Assembly (NCBI GenBank): GCA_045598705.1
Contig: JAZLMM010000043.1
Span: forward strand, 1 to 64,000
Length of the DNA stretch: 64,000 bases
Direction: 5' to 3'
Source of the DNA: Scatonaster sp045598705
Lineage (GTDB): Bacteria; Bacillota; Clostridia; Saccharofermentanales; Saccharofermentanaceae
Shown here one piece after another: positions 1 through 8,310 of this stretch. The position numbers and the translations under genes are program-made. Positions within the stretch are counted from its first letter, which is position 1, and each line of letters opens with the position of its first letter. The notes under the pieces are model-generated. The model made no database searches, had not been told where the DNA came from, and was given only the letters and a program-made list of their open reading frames with translations.

Positions 1-230
1 TCACTCGCATCTTTCATTTTCTCTTCCGACTACAGAACACTTTAGTCTCTCCAGTCGGAAATCCCACGTTTTGCACCAGCATGTTATTTCTCCATTTCAA
101 TTCTTCTGATTCCTCATTCCCCAAGTTTCCGTGAAGAACCAAAAAAAAACAGCGGATGTCAATCATATTTGTGATTTTGTCGTGAATTCTATTCTTCTGA
201 AGCCAAGCCATCATATTACATGGCATAAAA
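1..230. other. Left edge, no convincing gene
   Basis: A 70-codon leftward reading frame (14-226) is present, but it begins at the edge of the pgi terminator, has no ribosome binding site, contains a run of nine T residues and matches no family I recognise. A short inverted repeat (CCGACT...AGTCGG, near 27-59) lies inside. I see nothing else here. Confidence 0.4.
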
Positions 231-256
231 TAGGGTGTCTCAAACGAGACACCCTA
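231..256 (-). terminator. Terminator downstream of pgi
   Basis: A perfect 11-bp inverted repeat with a 4-base loop (stem starts TAGGGTGTCTC) lies 46 bases past the pgi stop. Read leftward it is followed by TTTTA, which fits an intrinsic terminator for pgi. It could also stop rightward transcripts, but the T-tract on that side is weaker. Confidence 0.75.
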
Positions 257-301
257 CAATATGTTTTACCAATTAAGTGAATGTAAGAACGAATGGAGGA
301 A

Positions 302-1648
302 TTAAGAATTCTTCAGTCTCTTCTCCAGTGCCTTCTTCTCTGCCTCGTAGCCCGGCTTACCAAGGAGTGCAAACATGTTCTTCTTGTAAGCTTCTACACC
401 AGGCTGGTTGAATGGGTTCACAGAGTTGAGGTAACCGGAAATACCGCAAGCCTTCTCGAAGAAGTAGATGAGCTGGCCGAGCCAATACTCGTTGAGCTCC
501 GGTACATGGATGATGAGGTTCGGAACCTTACCATCAACATGTGCAAGAACAGTACCCTGCATCGCCTTCTGGTTGACTTCGTTCATATCCATACCGGACA
601 GGAAGTTCAGTCCATCGAGGTTCTCCGGATCGTTCGGAATCGTGAAGGAACGACGAGCCTTGTCGATGACAACGACTGTCTCGAAGAGCATACGCTTACC
701 ATCCTGAATGTACTGACCCATGGAGTGAAGGTCTGTGGTGTTATCTACGCCGGCCGGGAAAATACCTCTGCCGTCCTTACCTTCAGACTCACCATAGAGC
801 TGCTTCCACCATTCTGTCATGTAGTGGAAAGAAGGCTCATAGTTGACCATAACTTCTGTAGTGTAACCACGACGGAGCAAGCAGTTACGAGCGATTGCAT
901 ACTTGTAGCACTCGTTCGCCATCTCTACCTTCTTGAAATCACGGCTGGCATCTCTTGCACCGGTCATCAGTTGACGGATATCGATACCTGCTACAGCGAT
1001 TGGCAGAAGGCCTACAGCTGTCAGCACGGAGAAACGACCGCCGACATCATCCGGAACAACGAATGTCTCGTAGCCTTCCTTAGTAGCTAAGCCCTTGAGT
1101 GCGCCCTTTGCCTTATCGGTTGTAGCGTAGATACGTTTTCTTGCTTCTTCCTTACCGTACTTCTCTTCCATGTATGCACGGATGATGCGGAAAGCGATGG
1201 CCGGCTCAGTGGTCGTACCGGACTTTGAAATAATATTGACAGAGACACGCTTGCCTTCGAGAAGATCCATCAGGTCAGCAAGATAGGTTGCGCTGATAGA
1301 ATTACCGCAGAAGATGACCATCGGTGCTTTTCTTACTTTCTTCTGTGCGATGTTGGCAAAAGAATGGGAAAGAAGCTCAATGGCTGCACGTGCGCCAAGA
1401 TAAGAACCACCGATACCGATGACCAGAAGCACATCAGAATCTTTACGAATCTGGGCTGCAGCCTTACGGATGCGGATAAACTCATTCTTATCATACTTGC
1501 TCGGGAGTTCTACCCAGCCCAGGAAATCATTTCCAGGACCATTCTTCTTGTGAAGCATGTTATGAGCAAGCTCAACCTGAGGCAGCATTCTCTCCATTTC
1601 ACCTTCCGCCAGGAAAGGCATGACGTTTGTTGTGTCTAAACTAATCAT
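302..1648 (-). CDS. pgi: Glucose-6-phosphate isomerase
   Basis: Cytosolic glycolytic enzyme that interconverts glucose-6-phosphate and fructose-6-phosphate; it also sets the supply of fructose-6-phosphate for amino-sugar synthesis, for which glmM and nagB lie elsewhere in the window. The 448-residue product matches the short Bacillota form of the family. Visible motifs are GIGGSYLGARAA and SKSGTTTEPA (sugar-phosphate binding), GGRFSVLTAVGL, and the C-terminal PFNQPGVEAYK with the catalytic lysine. The open frame extends 42 codons further upstream, but the start at MISLDTTN is preferred because AGGAG lies 8 bases before it and the family begins there. The gene is monocistronic, with its own terminator downstream and an extended -10 promoter upstream. 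Confidence 0.97.
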   Translation of the reverse strand: MISLDTTNVMPFLAEGEMERMLPQVELAHNMLHKKNGPGNDFLGWVELPSKYDKNEFIRIRKAAAQIRKDSDVLLVIGIGGSYLGARAAIELLSHSFANIAQKKVRKAPMVIFCGNSISATYLADLMDLLEGKRVSVNIISKSGTTTEPAIAFRIIRAYMEEKYGKEEARKRIYATTDKAKGALKGLATKEGYETFVVPDDVGGRFSVLTAVGLLPIAVAGIDIRQLMTGARDASRDFKKVEMANECYKYAIARNCLLRRGYTTEVMVNYEPSFHYMTEWWKQLYGESEGKDGRGIFPAGVDNTTDLHSMGQYIQDGKRMLFETVVVIDKARRSFTIPNDPENLDGLNFLSGMDMNEVNQKAMQGTVLAHVDGKVPNLIIHVPELNEYWLGQLIYFFEKACGISGYLNSVNPFNQPGVEAYKKNMFALLGKPGYEAEKKALEKRLKNS

Positions 1649-1700
1649 AAAAAATCTCCTCAATCTTTTCATGAATTTGATGCCCCCCGGCACCGAAACT

Positions 1701-1709
1701 AGTATAGCA
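1701..1709 (-). promoter_or_regulatory. Extended -10 promoter of pgi
   Basis: Read leftward, TGCTATACT is an extended -10 element about 53 bases before the pgi start. No good -35 box is visible at 16-18 bases, as expected when an extended -10 carries the promoter. Confidence 0.55.
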
Positions 1710-1871
1710 TGACTATTCGATTTTGAATGAACGATTTTAGGAAAAACATGCAAATATGCCCATAAAAATGACACAAAAAACGTTTTTTCTCATTAATATC
1801 AAGATAAATTGAAGTCGAAACCGATTAAGTATTTCCGTGGACGCAGCTACCAAAGAAGCAGAAGTCAGAAG

Positions 1872-1900
1872 TGGAAGCTCAAGTGATTTTGCCGTATAAT
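1872..1900 (+). promoter_or_regulatory. Promoter of the DUF4364 gene
   Basis: A consensus -10 TATAAT (1895-1900) is spaced 17 bases from a weak -35 TGGAAG, 31 bases before the start codon at 1931. Confidence 0.55.
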
Positions 1901-1930
1901 AGTCGTACCAAAATTCAAGGAGCGTACCTC

Positions 1931-2482
1931 ATGGCGAACACAGATCTGCCCAATGCAAAGATCATCATCCTTTACATTCTCTCGAAGGTCGACAGCATTC
2001 CGTCTTCTCAACTGATGGACTGTGCTATGGAGTCGCTGTACATGGATTATTTTCTGTTCTCCCAGGCCAAGCAGGAGCTTCTAGATCAGCATCTCATGAC
2101 AGAATCTGTTCGTAAAGACGAACTTCGTAAAGATGCCTCCGGACATCCGGTTCACTCCTGTGACTTAACACCGGAAGGGGCCGAAATCCTCTCACGTCTT
2201 CTTCCATCTGTCCCCGCGGGCATACGGGCCTATCTGACTTCTGCGTCAAAATCTTGGCGTCGAGACCAAGCCAGTTCCGACAGCGTCTACGCTGACTATG
2301 CACCGACAGACGAAGGAACCTGGGAAGTAGACCTACGGTTGATCGAGAATCGGGCCACAACATTCTCCATCAAGTGGCACGCCCCCACGGAAGAAGCAGC
2401 AATCCGTACCTGTGAGCGTTGGCGTGAGCATACCGAAGAGACTTATCTGTCTATCATTAAGACAATGTCCGAGAAGAAATAG
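1931..2482 (+). CDS. DUF4364 family protein
   Basis: A 183-residue cytoplasmic protein of the DUF4364 family, which is found mainly in Clostridia. The N-terminal part (ANTDLPNAKIIILYILSK, then SSQLMDCAMES and YFLFSQAKQELLDQ) has the helix pattern of a winged helix-turn-helix, so a DNA-binding role is plausible but unproven. The C-terminal half (about 110-183) is a separate alpha/beta domain. The start at 1931 is chosen because AAGGAG lies just upstream; the frame stays open for 20 codons before it without a ribosome binding site. The gene converges on the HD-domain gene, with 10 bases between the stop codons and no clear terminator. Confidence 0.8.
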   Translation: MANTDLPNAKIIILYILSKVDSIPSSQLMDCAMESLYMDYFLFSQAKQELLDQHLMTESVRKDELRKDASGHPVHSCDLTPEGAEILSRLLPSVPAGIRAYLTSASKSWRRDQASSDSVYADYAPTDEGTWEVDLRLIENRATTFSIKWHAPTEEAAIRTCERWREHTEETYLSIIKTMSEKK

Positions 2483-2492
2483 AGCCTTCCGA

Positions 2493-3110
2493 TTAGCGTT
2501 CTCTCAACCATCCTCGCTCCACCGCACGGTCAAGATTCTTCCTGATCCACACATACACCTCCGGCATAAATTCCGCAATGATATGCATGCGTTCCTCAAT
2601 TTGCGGACGAACTGCTCCGCCGTTACGCCAAGTATGCCCTTCTGTGAGGGTATTGTGAAGAAGCGGTTGCAGGCGATCAAGACATGCTGCGTATTTTGCA
2701 TCCACTGTCTCCATCGCATCGAATTCTTCCCAGAGGGCGCGAAGTTCTGCTCCCTGTTCCACAGGCAGTTGCGCATAAAGTTTGTCCGCAGCTATTATTT
2801 CTCGTTCCGCTTTATCTGCATTGCCAGAAACATCGTACGCAAAGGTATCTCCGGCATAGATTTCGATCAGATCGTGAACGACACACATTTTCAGCACACG
2901 CTCAACATTCGGTTCTTCTACACAGTACTCTTTCAGAAGCAGTGCCATGACAGCGATGTGCCAGGAATGTTCCGCATCGTTCTCGTTACGGGCACCGGAG
3001 ATCAGAATCGTTCTTCTATATACCTCGGTCATCTTATCAATCTCTGCTGTAAACTTCAGTTGCTGATCCAATCGAACGTTACCTGAACTTAAGAAATCTT
3101 CAATACCCAT
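2493..3110 (-). CDS. HD-domain hydrolase (HD_3, YfbR/HDDC2-like)
   Basis: A 205-residue soluble protein with the metal-binding pattern of the HD_3 family: H in AEHSWHIAVMA (about residue 48), the HD pair in VVHDLIEIYAGD (about 83), and a later aspartate in AACLDRLQPLL. Relatives include 5'-deoxynucleotidases such as YfbR, so phosphohydrolase activity on a nucleotide is the best guess; the substrate cannot be read from sequence. GGAG precedes the start. A TTGACA box and a weak -10 lie upstream (3158-3186). Confidence 0.75.
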   Translation of the reverse strand: MGIEDFLSSGNVRLDQQLKFTAEIDKMTEVYRRTILISGARNENDAEHSWHIAVMALLLKEYCVEEPNVERVLKMCVVHDLIEIYAGDTFAYDVSGNADKAEREIIAADKLYAQLPVEQGAELRALWEEFDAMETVDAKYAACLDRLQPLLHNTLTEGHTWRNGGAVRPQIEERMHIIAEFMPEVYVWIRKNLDRAVERGWLRER

Positions 3111-3157
3111 ATCCTCTGCTCCATTCCTTCTTAGTCAATTGCGTATGAGGTATATTC

Positions 3158-3186
3158 ATTCTTATATGATACACGCTTACTGTCAA
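3158..3186 (-). promoter_or_regulatory. Possible promoter of the HD-domain gene
   Basis: Read leftward, a perfect -35 TTGACA is followed after 17 bases by AAGAAT, a weak -10. The start codon is 48 bases further on. Confidence 0.4.
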
Positions 3187-3238
3187 CACGCTTCTGATTA
3201 TTCGTGACATGCTATCAACGAATTCGTGGTTTTCTTCA

Positions 3239-3267
3239 TTGACATCGCATCATGGCGTTAATAAAAT
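3239..3267 (+). promoter_or_regulatory. Promoter of the small lipoprotein gene
   Basis: TTGACA, 17 bases, TAAAAT: a near-consensus vegetative promoter 61 bases before the start codon at 3328. Confidence 0.75.
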
Positions 3268-3327
3268 AGAAATGGCCATGTATAAGTAGGTCTATTGATT
3301 AATATACAACATAAGTGAGGTACGATT

Positions 3328-3792
3328 ATGAACAAGACAATGAAGAGAATTGCATCCATCGTTCTGGTTAGTGCAGTAGCACTTTCTTTTGCGGCATGCA
3401 GCAAGAAGAAGGCTCTCTCTGCTGAAGATTTCACATCCAAGATGGAGAAAGAAGGTTTCACAGTATCCGACCCTGTTGAAGAAGGCGGTTATACTATGAT
3501 TTCCGCATCAAATGAAGATTATACTATTTCAGTCAACTGGGCCAAGTACGATGATAATGACAAAGCGAAGTCAGACTTTGAAACAGTCGAGGAAATGTAT
3601 AAGTCTTTGAAGAGCGCGATGGAGGAGCAGGGTGTTGAAGTTTCCACTTCTTCTTCTGAAATTGTAGCAAGTAGTAATACTCAGTACATTTATTGTTGCA
3701 TTTCAGGCAGCACCATTGTAAGCATTACTGCAGAGGGTTCAGAAGATGCGGTATCTAGTGCTAAAGATGTAAAGAAGGCATTGGGTCTTTAA
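3328..3792 (+). CDS. Small secreted lipoprotein, unknown function
   Basis: A 154-residue lipoprotein. The N-terminus has lysines, a hydrophobic stretch and the lipobox LSFAAC with the acylated cysteine at residue 24, so the mature protein should sit on the outer face of the membrane. The mature part is small, charged and rich in Ser/Glu/Lys, with alternating strand-like segments (GYTMISASNEDYTISVNW). I recognise no catalytic motif or family. GTGAGG lies before the start. The gene has its own promoter and a strong terminator, so it is a single-gene unit. Its signal peptide resembles those of the two large lipoproteins at 15.4 and 56 kb, but the mature sequence does not. Confidence 0.8.
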   Translation: MNKTMKRIASIVLVSAVALSFAACSKKKALSAEDFTSKMEKEGFTVSDPVEEGGYTMISASNEDYTISVNWAKYDDNDKAKSDFETVEEMYKSLKSAMEEQGVEVSTSSSEIVASSNTQYIYCCISGSTIVSITAEGSEDAVSSAKDVKKALGL

Positions 3793-3829
3793 TTCTTACA
3801 CTTCACACAACAATTAGGATGAAAGTATT

Positions 3830-3866
3830 GCTGTCCCAAATTCATTTTGGGGCAGCTTCTTTTTTG
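3830..3866 (+). terminator. Terminator of the small lipoprotein gene
   Basis: An 11-bp GC-rich stem (GCTGTCCCAAA paired with TTTGGGGCAGC, one wobble pair) with a 4-base loop, followed by CTTCTTTTTTG. Confidence 0.85.
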
Positions 3867-3934
3867 TACTTTTCTATCTGGTAAAAACACTTGAATTTTT
3901 GCGCACAATTCAGTAATTCCTTCCTCTCCCCATC

Positions 3935-3943
3935 TGCTACAAT
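3935..3943 (+). promoter_or_regulatory. Extended -10 promoter of the GH43 gene
   Basis: TGCTACAAT is an extended -10 element 46 bases before the GH43 start; the -35 region is poor. Confidence 0.45.
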
Positions 3944-3989
3944 GAAATGGTGAAGCACATTTCGTTGCGATTCCCGAAGGAGGAGAACC

Positions 3990-5402
3990 ATGAAGCGTCA
4001 AGTTTATAATCCCTATCTTCCAAGTTATGAATACATACCGGATGGTGAACCAAGAGTATTTGGTGGAAGACTGTATATTTACGGAAGTCACGACCGTTTC
4101 AATGGAGAGGTTTATTGTCAGAACGATTATGTCTGCTGGTCTGCCCCAGAAGATGATCTGTCCGACTGGCGCTTCGAAGGAGTCATCTTCAAGAAGACGC
4201 AGGATCCTCGTAATGCAGATGGCTCTCATGCACTATGGGCGCCTGACGTATGTGAAGGGTTAGACGGTAAATATTATCTCTACTATTGTCTGGATTTCCT
4301 GAAAGAGATCGGTGTTGCCGTAGCAGATCGTCCAGAAGGCCCATACGAATTTCTTGATTTCGTTCGTTGGCCAGACGGCCGCATTCTTGGTACCGGCGAG
4401 GATACCCGTCAATTCGACCCAGGAATCTTCATCGATGACGATGAACGGATCTACCTCTTCTCCGGTAATAGCCCACGCTATATAGACGATTCCAACCGCG
4501 ACAAGAATAGTCAGAAGATGGAACTTGAGCGGGACATGATCACCATCAAGTCCGCCCCGGTGGAGAACCTTCCTATCGTCACCGCTGCACCAGGAACCGA
4601 GTATGCAGATCATCCATTCTTTGAAGCAAGTTCTGTACGCAAGATTAACGGCAAGTATTATTTCATCTATAGTTCCACTTGGATGCACGAACTGTGTTGG
4701 GCAGTCGCGGACTCTCCGCTCGGCGAGTACCATTTCGGAGGTGTACTGGTCAGCAATTCCGATATTGGTGCAAATGGCAACCAAGAGGCTTTGAATTATC
4801 GCGGAAATACACACGGCAGTGTAGCGCAGGTCAATGGCAAATGGTATGTATTCTATCACCGCCAGACCAATCGTCATTTCTTCTCCCGTCAGGCCTGTGC
4901 AGAGGAGATTTACTTTGACGGAGAACGTTTCTACCAAGCAGAAGTTACTTCCTGCGGTTTGAACGGCGGTCCGCTTCTGGATCAGGGCACCTATGAAGCT
5001 CGGATCGCCTGCCACCTATATAGCAAGAATGGCACCACGGAGAGCCTTGCGGAACAACAAGACGATCATCATCCGGCCTTCACGCAGGAGGGTGAAGATC
5101 GCGAATGTGATCCAAATCAGTATATTCAGAACATGCGTGATGGTGCAACGGCAGGCTACCGCTACTTCCAGTTTAATCAGGCTTCCCACATTGCTGTCAC
5201 CACACGAGGCACCGGCGATGGCCATATGATTGTTCGCGATGCACGTATCGATGGAAATATCGTCGCAAAGATCAAGTTAGAACCATCCCCTTCTTGGGCC
5301 ACATGGGCAGCCCCACTACAGATTGAGCAAGGCAAATATCCACTCTACTTCACGTATGAAGGAGATGGATATGTAGATTTTACGAGTTTCACACTCAGTT
5401 GA
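3990..5402 (+). CDS. Glycoside hydrolase family 43 protein
   Basis: A 470-residue beta-propeller glycosidase of family GH43, a family that removes arabinose or xylose from plant polysaccharides and oligosaccharides. The N-terminal IPDGEP segment carries the candidate base aspartate; LWAPDV supplies the pKa-tuning aspartate (about residue 80) and FFEASSVRKINGKYYFIYSS the candidate acid glutamate (about 212). The last 130 residues form a separate beta-rich domain of the kind often seen as a CBM6-like module (ending YEGDGYVDFTSFTL). There is no signal peptide, so it should act in the cytoplasm on imported oligosaccharides. A strong AAGGAGGAG lies before the start. No sugar transporter or regulator is adjacent, so the substrate cannot be narrowed from context. 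Confidence 0.88.
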   Translation: MKRQVYNPYLPSYEYIPDGEPRVFGGRLYIYGSHDRFNGEVYCQNDYVCWSAPEDDLSDWRFEGVIFKKTQDPRNADGSHALWAPDVCEGLDGKYYLYYCLDFLKEIGVAVADRPEGPYEFLDFVRWPDGRILGTGEDTRQFDPGIFIDDDERIYLFSGNSPRYIDDSNRDKNSQKMELERDMITIKSAPVENLPIVTAAPGTEYADHPFFEASSVRKINGKYYFIYSSTWMHELCWAVADSPLGEYHFGGVLVSNSDIGANGNQEALNYRGNTHGSVAQVNGKWYVFYHRQTNRHFFSRQACAEEIYFDGERFYQAEVTSCGLNGGPLLDQGTYEARIACHLYSKNGTTESLAEQQDDHHPAFTQEGEDRECDPNQYIQNMRDGATAGYRYFQFNQASHIAVTTRGTGDGHMIVRDARIDGNIVAKIKLEPSPSWATWAAPLQIEQGKYPLYFTYEGDGYVDFTSFTLS

Positions 5403-5455
5403 CTCTCCGCAATTAGTCACCTTTTCGGATAGTCTATTCACAGCACATAAAGAAG

Positions 5456-5484
5456 CCCCCCCAAAGCTTCCGGCTTTGAGGGGG
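5456..5484. terminator. Strong hairpin between GH43 and the small ORF
   Basis: A C-rich/G-rich stem (CCCCC and CAAAGC paired with GCTTTG and GGGGG, one internal mismatch) with a 5-base loop. Read leftward it ends in CTTCTTT and terminates the 28-codon ORF; read rightward it is followed by AATATCTTT and may also stop the GH43 transcript. A small CGTC-GAAA-GACG tetraloop hairpin (5494-5505, leftward) precedes it. Confidence 0.7.
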
Positions 5485-5517
5485 AATATCTTTCGTCTTT
5501 CGACGTTACAAACTCAA

Positions 5518-5604
5518 TCATGAAAGAGAAACTCTCTTGTTGTCACTCAAGCTCTTGGAGGATTCAGATGTTCCAGCAACTTGAGTGAAGATTTCCTGCT
5601 GCAT
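5518..5604 (-). CDS. Candidate 28-residue peptide gene
   Basis: This ORF is short, but it has the marks of a translated unit: a perfect AGGAGG 8 bases before the ATG, a clean TGA stop, and a GC-rich terminator 34 bases later. The peptide starts MQQEIFTQVAG and ends NKRVSLS; it is polar, Ser-rich (8 of 28) and lacks a signal peptide or cysteines. I recognise no family. It sits downstream of the ABC exporter genes on the same strand, after 192 non-coding bases that hold a direct repeat. It may be a secreted or signalling peptide, a leader peptide, or a chance ORF; only the ribosome binding site and terminator argue for it. Confidence 0.45.
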   Translation of the reverse strand: MQQEIFTQVAGTSESSKSLSDNKRVSLS

Positions 5605-5723
5605 CGGTCTGTCCTCCTTTTGTTTTTCTATGGCTTAATGATAAGAAAGAAAAGTGGAATCAGTTTGGCACTTTTGTGAACAATCGAAGAACACACGCAC
5701 GTGTTTATTAACGAACGGTAAAG

Positions 5724-5742
5724 TGCGTAATTTTTGCGTAAT
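5724..5742. repeat. Direct repeat TGCGTAAT x2 upstream of the small ORF
   Basis: Two perfect copies of TGCGTAAT are separated by TTT, an 11-base period close to one helical turn. Such spacing is typical of a regulator dimer site. It lies about 120 bases upstream of the 28-codon ORF and 55 bases past the ABC permease stop. Confidence 0.4.
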
Positions 5743-5796
5743 CCGCATCCAGCAAGTCGACTTCCTTGTTTCTCGTAGAAATCTCTTTGTCAGGGA

Positions 5797-7476
5797 TTAT
5801 CGATTCACAAGGAAATGTGGTGTGCACAATATGAAGAGTGCAGCCAATCCGACATTGACCATTCCACCAATGGTGAGCATCAGCGGCAAGATATGCAAGA
5901 CGATGCCAAGCACCGCAAAGACCGCAGACGGAATTAGTCCAAAATACAAGAACAGCATCTGAACGACTGCTTTGATTGTTGTACCCGTATTCCCGGGAAC
6001 TGAGACATTCAGGAACGTACCGATAGAGGTACTGAAGAAATCAAGGCTCAGGATAAAGAATAGCCACCCAAACATTTGGATGATTGAAGCCTTGGTAATC
6101 ACTCCAGCTACGATGATTGGAATCAGGATATCGATTCCCGTGACACAGATGCCGCCAAGGAGCGAGCACCAGAGTTTCTCCATAGGCGAGGCAGGTACAA
6201 GCACAAAGAATTCTTTCTCAATATCTTCACGAAGCGGTGCGCCCAGCGTGCGATAGAAAACCATCACCGCAAGCGCACCCACTGGTATCAGAAAGAGATT
6301 AAAGTTCACCTGAAGTTTATACGTCAGTAAGAATGAGATACCACCAGTCAAAACAAGATAGAAAATCATGGTCTTGGAGAACACTTTCAAGTAAGCCAGT
6401 CTGAATCGATTATAGATTGGTTTGAAGAAGAACACCGTCGCACCGAAACCATAGTGGTAGCCTTCACGGTCAAGTTTCTCGCTTCGATTCTTATTACGAA
6501 TCATGACACCGCCGGAGGAAGCATTTCTCGCATCTTCTATCAGTTTTGCCTTGTCCTCTGTTGCCACCAGTGCATCCTCATAGAAGTCCGCTTTCATACT
6601 CCATATGAAGAGTATCAGAAGTGCAAAGGCAAACAGTGTCAGCACAAGATAGAGAATAGACATACTGACCTCACCAATCAGAGCATAATGACATACACCA
6701 CGCATCCAACCCCAGAAAGGTACATAGTAGGTGTATTTGCTCGTAAAGAAAGCAAACATAGCCGTAAATGTATCCTTTCCACTCGCCACGGTATATACGG
6801 CAAAACCACCCATCAACGCAGTAAAGAAGATGAGAAGAACACTCGTAAGGTTAACCCGCTTCGTCATGCGTGAAGTAATCGTATAGAACGTCACCTGGAT
6901 TAACGTTCCAAACACTAAGAAAAGACCGTACACGACAATCAAGGATACCGCTCCCCATACGTTAAGTTTGAAATTATGAATCAGATTGGGAAGCTGAATC
7001 AGCATATAGATTGAGAGAAGGAATGATACCACCAAGCTTCCGAGTATTCGGAAGAACATGACCGATTGTGGTTTCATCGGTGAGGCAAACATCATCGGAA
7101 CATCCGCAGGCTGGAAGATCTTTCCCGCCTTGCTTGAGCTGCCCACGCTGATGGCCAGTTGAATAAAAAAGACGAGTGATACAACGAGATCGATGAGATC
7201 TACCTTACTCAGTCCACGATCATGGAGTGCCTTCTTCAAACCATCCTCTTTCAGGACGACTTCCGTCTCGTCTTGTTCTTCACTTGAAATATCAGACACT
7301 TCGCTTGTAGGTGTTTCTGTCTCTTCCTTACTTCCACTCGGCGCAGCAAACTTAACCACCATACCGATACACACGCCGATTACCAAGCAGACGACCAGAA
7401 ATGCCATCCACGTCTTCATTACACGCTTGATGGCATTGACAAGAGAATGAGAGAAATAATAAAGATACAATCTCAT
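5797..7476 (-). CDS. ABC exporter permease (putative ABC_export family)
   Basis: A 559-residue polytopic membrane protein that pairs with the ATPase encoded just upstream. A first membrane segment (WMAFLVVCLVIGVCIGMVV) is followed by an acidic loop (about 50-75) and then roughly ten further hydrophobic segments in two blocks separated by a soluble stretch (about 295-345). The layout resembles the two-half permeases of putative ABC exporters rather than classical ABC-2 proteins. The start overlaps the ATPase stop (ATGA), so the two are translationally coupled. The exported substrate is unknown. The nearest small gene is a possible 28-residue peptide downstream. Confidence 0.75.
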   Translation of the reverse strand: MRLYLYYFSHSLVNAIKRVMKTWMAFLVVCLVIGVCIGMVVKFAAPSGSKEETETPTSEVSDISSEEQDETEVVLKEDGLKKALHDRGLSKVDLIDLVVSLVFFIQLAISVGSSSKAGKIFQPADVPMMFASPMKPQSVMFFRILGSLVVSFLLSIYMLIQLPNLIHNFKLNVWGAVSLIVVYGLFLVFGTLIQVTFYTITSRMTKRVNLTSVLLIFFTALMGGFAVYTVASGKDTFTAMFAFFTSKYTYYVPFWGWMRGVCHYALIGEVSMSILYLVLTLFAFALLILFIWSMKADFYEDALVATEDKAKLIEDARNASSGGVMIRNKNRSEKLDREGYHYGFGATVFFFKPIYNRFRLAYLKVFSKTMIFYLVLTGGISFLLTYKLQVNFNLFLIPVGALAVMVFYRTLGAPLREDIEKEFFVLVPASPMEKLWCSLLGGICVTGIDILIPIIVAGVITKASIIQMFGWLFFILSLDFFSTSIGTFLNVSVPGNTGTTIKAVVQMLFLYFGLIPSAVFAVLGIVLHILPLMLTIGGMVNVGLAALFILCTPHFLVNR

Positions 7477-8240
7477 TCAGCCTTCGTCTCCTCTTCGGAG
7501 TCAGCTTGTTCGTCCGCTTCGGAGATGCGGACCGAAGTGGCTTCAACTCCTTCTGTCACTTCAAAGAAAAGTTCCTCTAAGGTCTTGCCTTGGCCTTCAA
7601 TTTCAGCTCTCGCTACATTGGCCTTCACGTGTCCGTCCTGCATAATGATCGCACGATCCCAAAGCATATCAATACTGTCGATGATATGTGTACTGATCAG
7701 CATCGTCTTGCCAGCCTGACGCATCTCTTCAATATAGTTCTTCAATTCCTTGATTGCGTGCGGATCCAATCCCAGCAACGGTTCATCCAGAAGCAGGATA
7801 TCCGGATTCGGCAGAAGTCCGATACACAGATTCAGTTTCTGTTGCATACCCTTAGACAGTTCGTCACCGAATTTCTTCTTGTTATCTGCCATTTCGAAAC
7901 GTTCTAGGAGCATATCGATTCGTTCTTTATAGTTCGTCAACTTATACGCACGAGCTATAAATTCCATATGCTCGACAACTGTCAGGGTTGGATACAAAGA
8001 CGGCAGTTCAGGAATATATCCCACGATCCTTCTAGCTTCCGTCGTCTTATTGGGAATCCCATTGACTGTGATCTGACCGCTATACTTCAGAAAACCGATA
8101 ATAGATTTAATGATTGTACTCTTACCCGCGCCATTCGGTCCAAGAAGAACGGTCAGACTTCCCGGTTGCAAACAGAACGATACATCATCACAGGCTATAT
8201 TTTTACCATATTTCTTCGTTACATGATTCACTTCCAGCAT
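7473..8240 (-). CDS. ABC transporter ATP-binding protein
   Basis: A 255-residue ATPase that powers the membrane partner encoded by the overlapping downstream gene. Walker A is GPNGAGKST, the signature is LSKGMQQKLN, and Walker B is ILLLDEPLLGLD, followed by the switch histidine in STHIID. The QPGSLTVLLGPNGAG context places it with exporter ATPases of the CcmA/NatA type. The C-terminal 30 residues are an acidic tail (EADEQADSEEETKAE). GAAGGGG precedes the start. The gene follows obgE by 70 bases; a weak hairpin (8278-8302) lies between them, so separate transcription is likely. Confidence 0.9.
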   Translation of the reverse strand: MLEVNHVTKKYGKNIACDDVSFCLQPGSLTVLLGPNGAGKSTIIKSIIGFLKYSGQITVNGIPNKTTEARRIVGYIPELPSLYPTLTVVEHMEFIARAYKLTNYKERIDMLLERFEMADNKKKFGDELSKGMQQKLNLCIGLLPNPDILLLDEPLLGLDPHAIKELKNYIEEMRQAGKTMLISTHIIDSIDMLWDRAIIMQDGHVKANVARAEIEGQGKTLEELFFEVTEGVEATSVRISEADEQADSEEETKAE

Positions 8241-8310
8241 GATACGACCCCTTCTCTCTCAATAGTATATAAACCCGCAAACAATTGTAATTTCAATGTT
8301 TGTAACAGTG

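Noticed and set aside
14..226. A 70-codon leftward frame at the window edge
   Set aside because: No ribosome binding site, starts next to a terminator, contains a T9 run and has no recognisable family.
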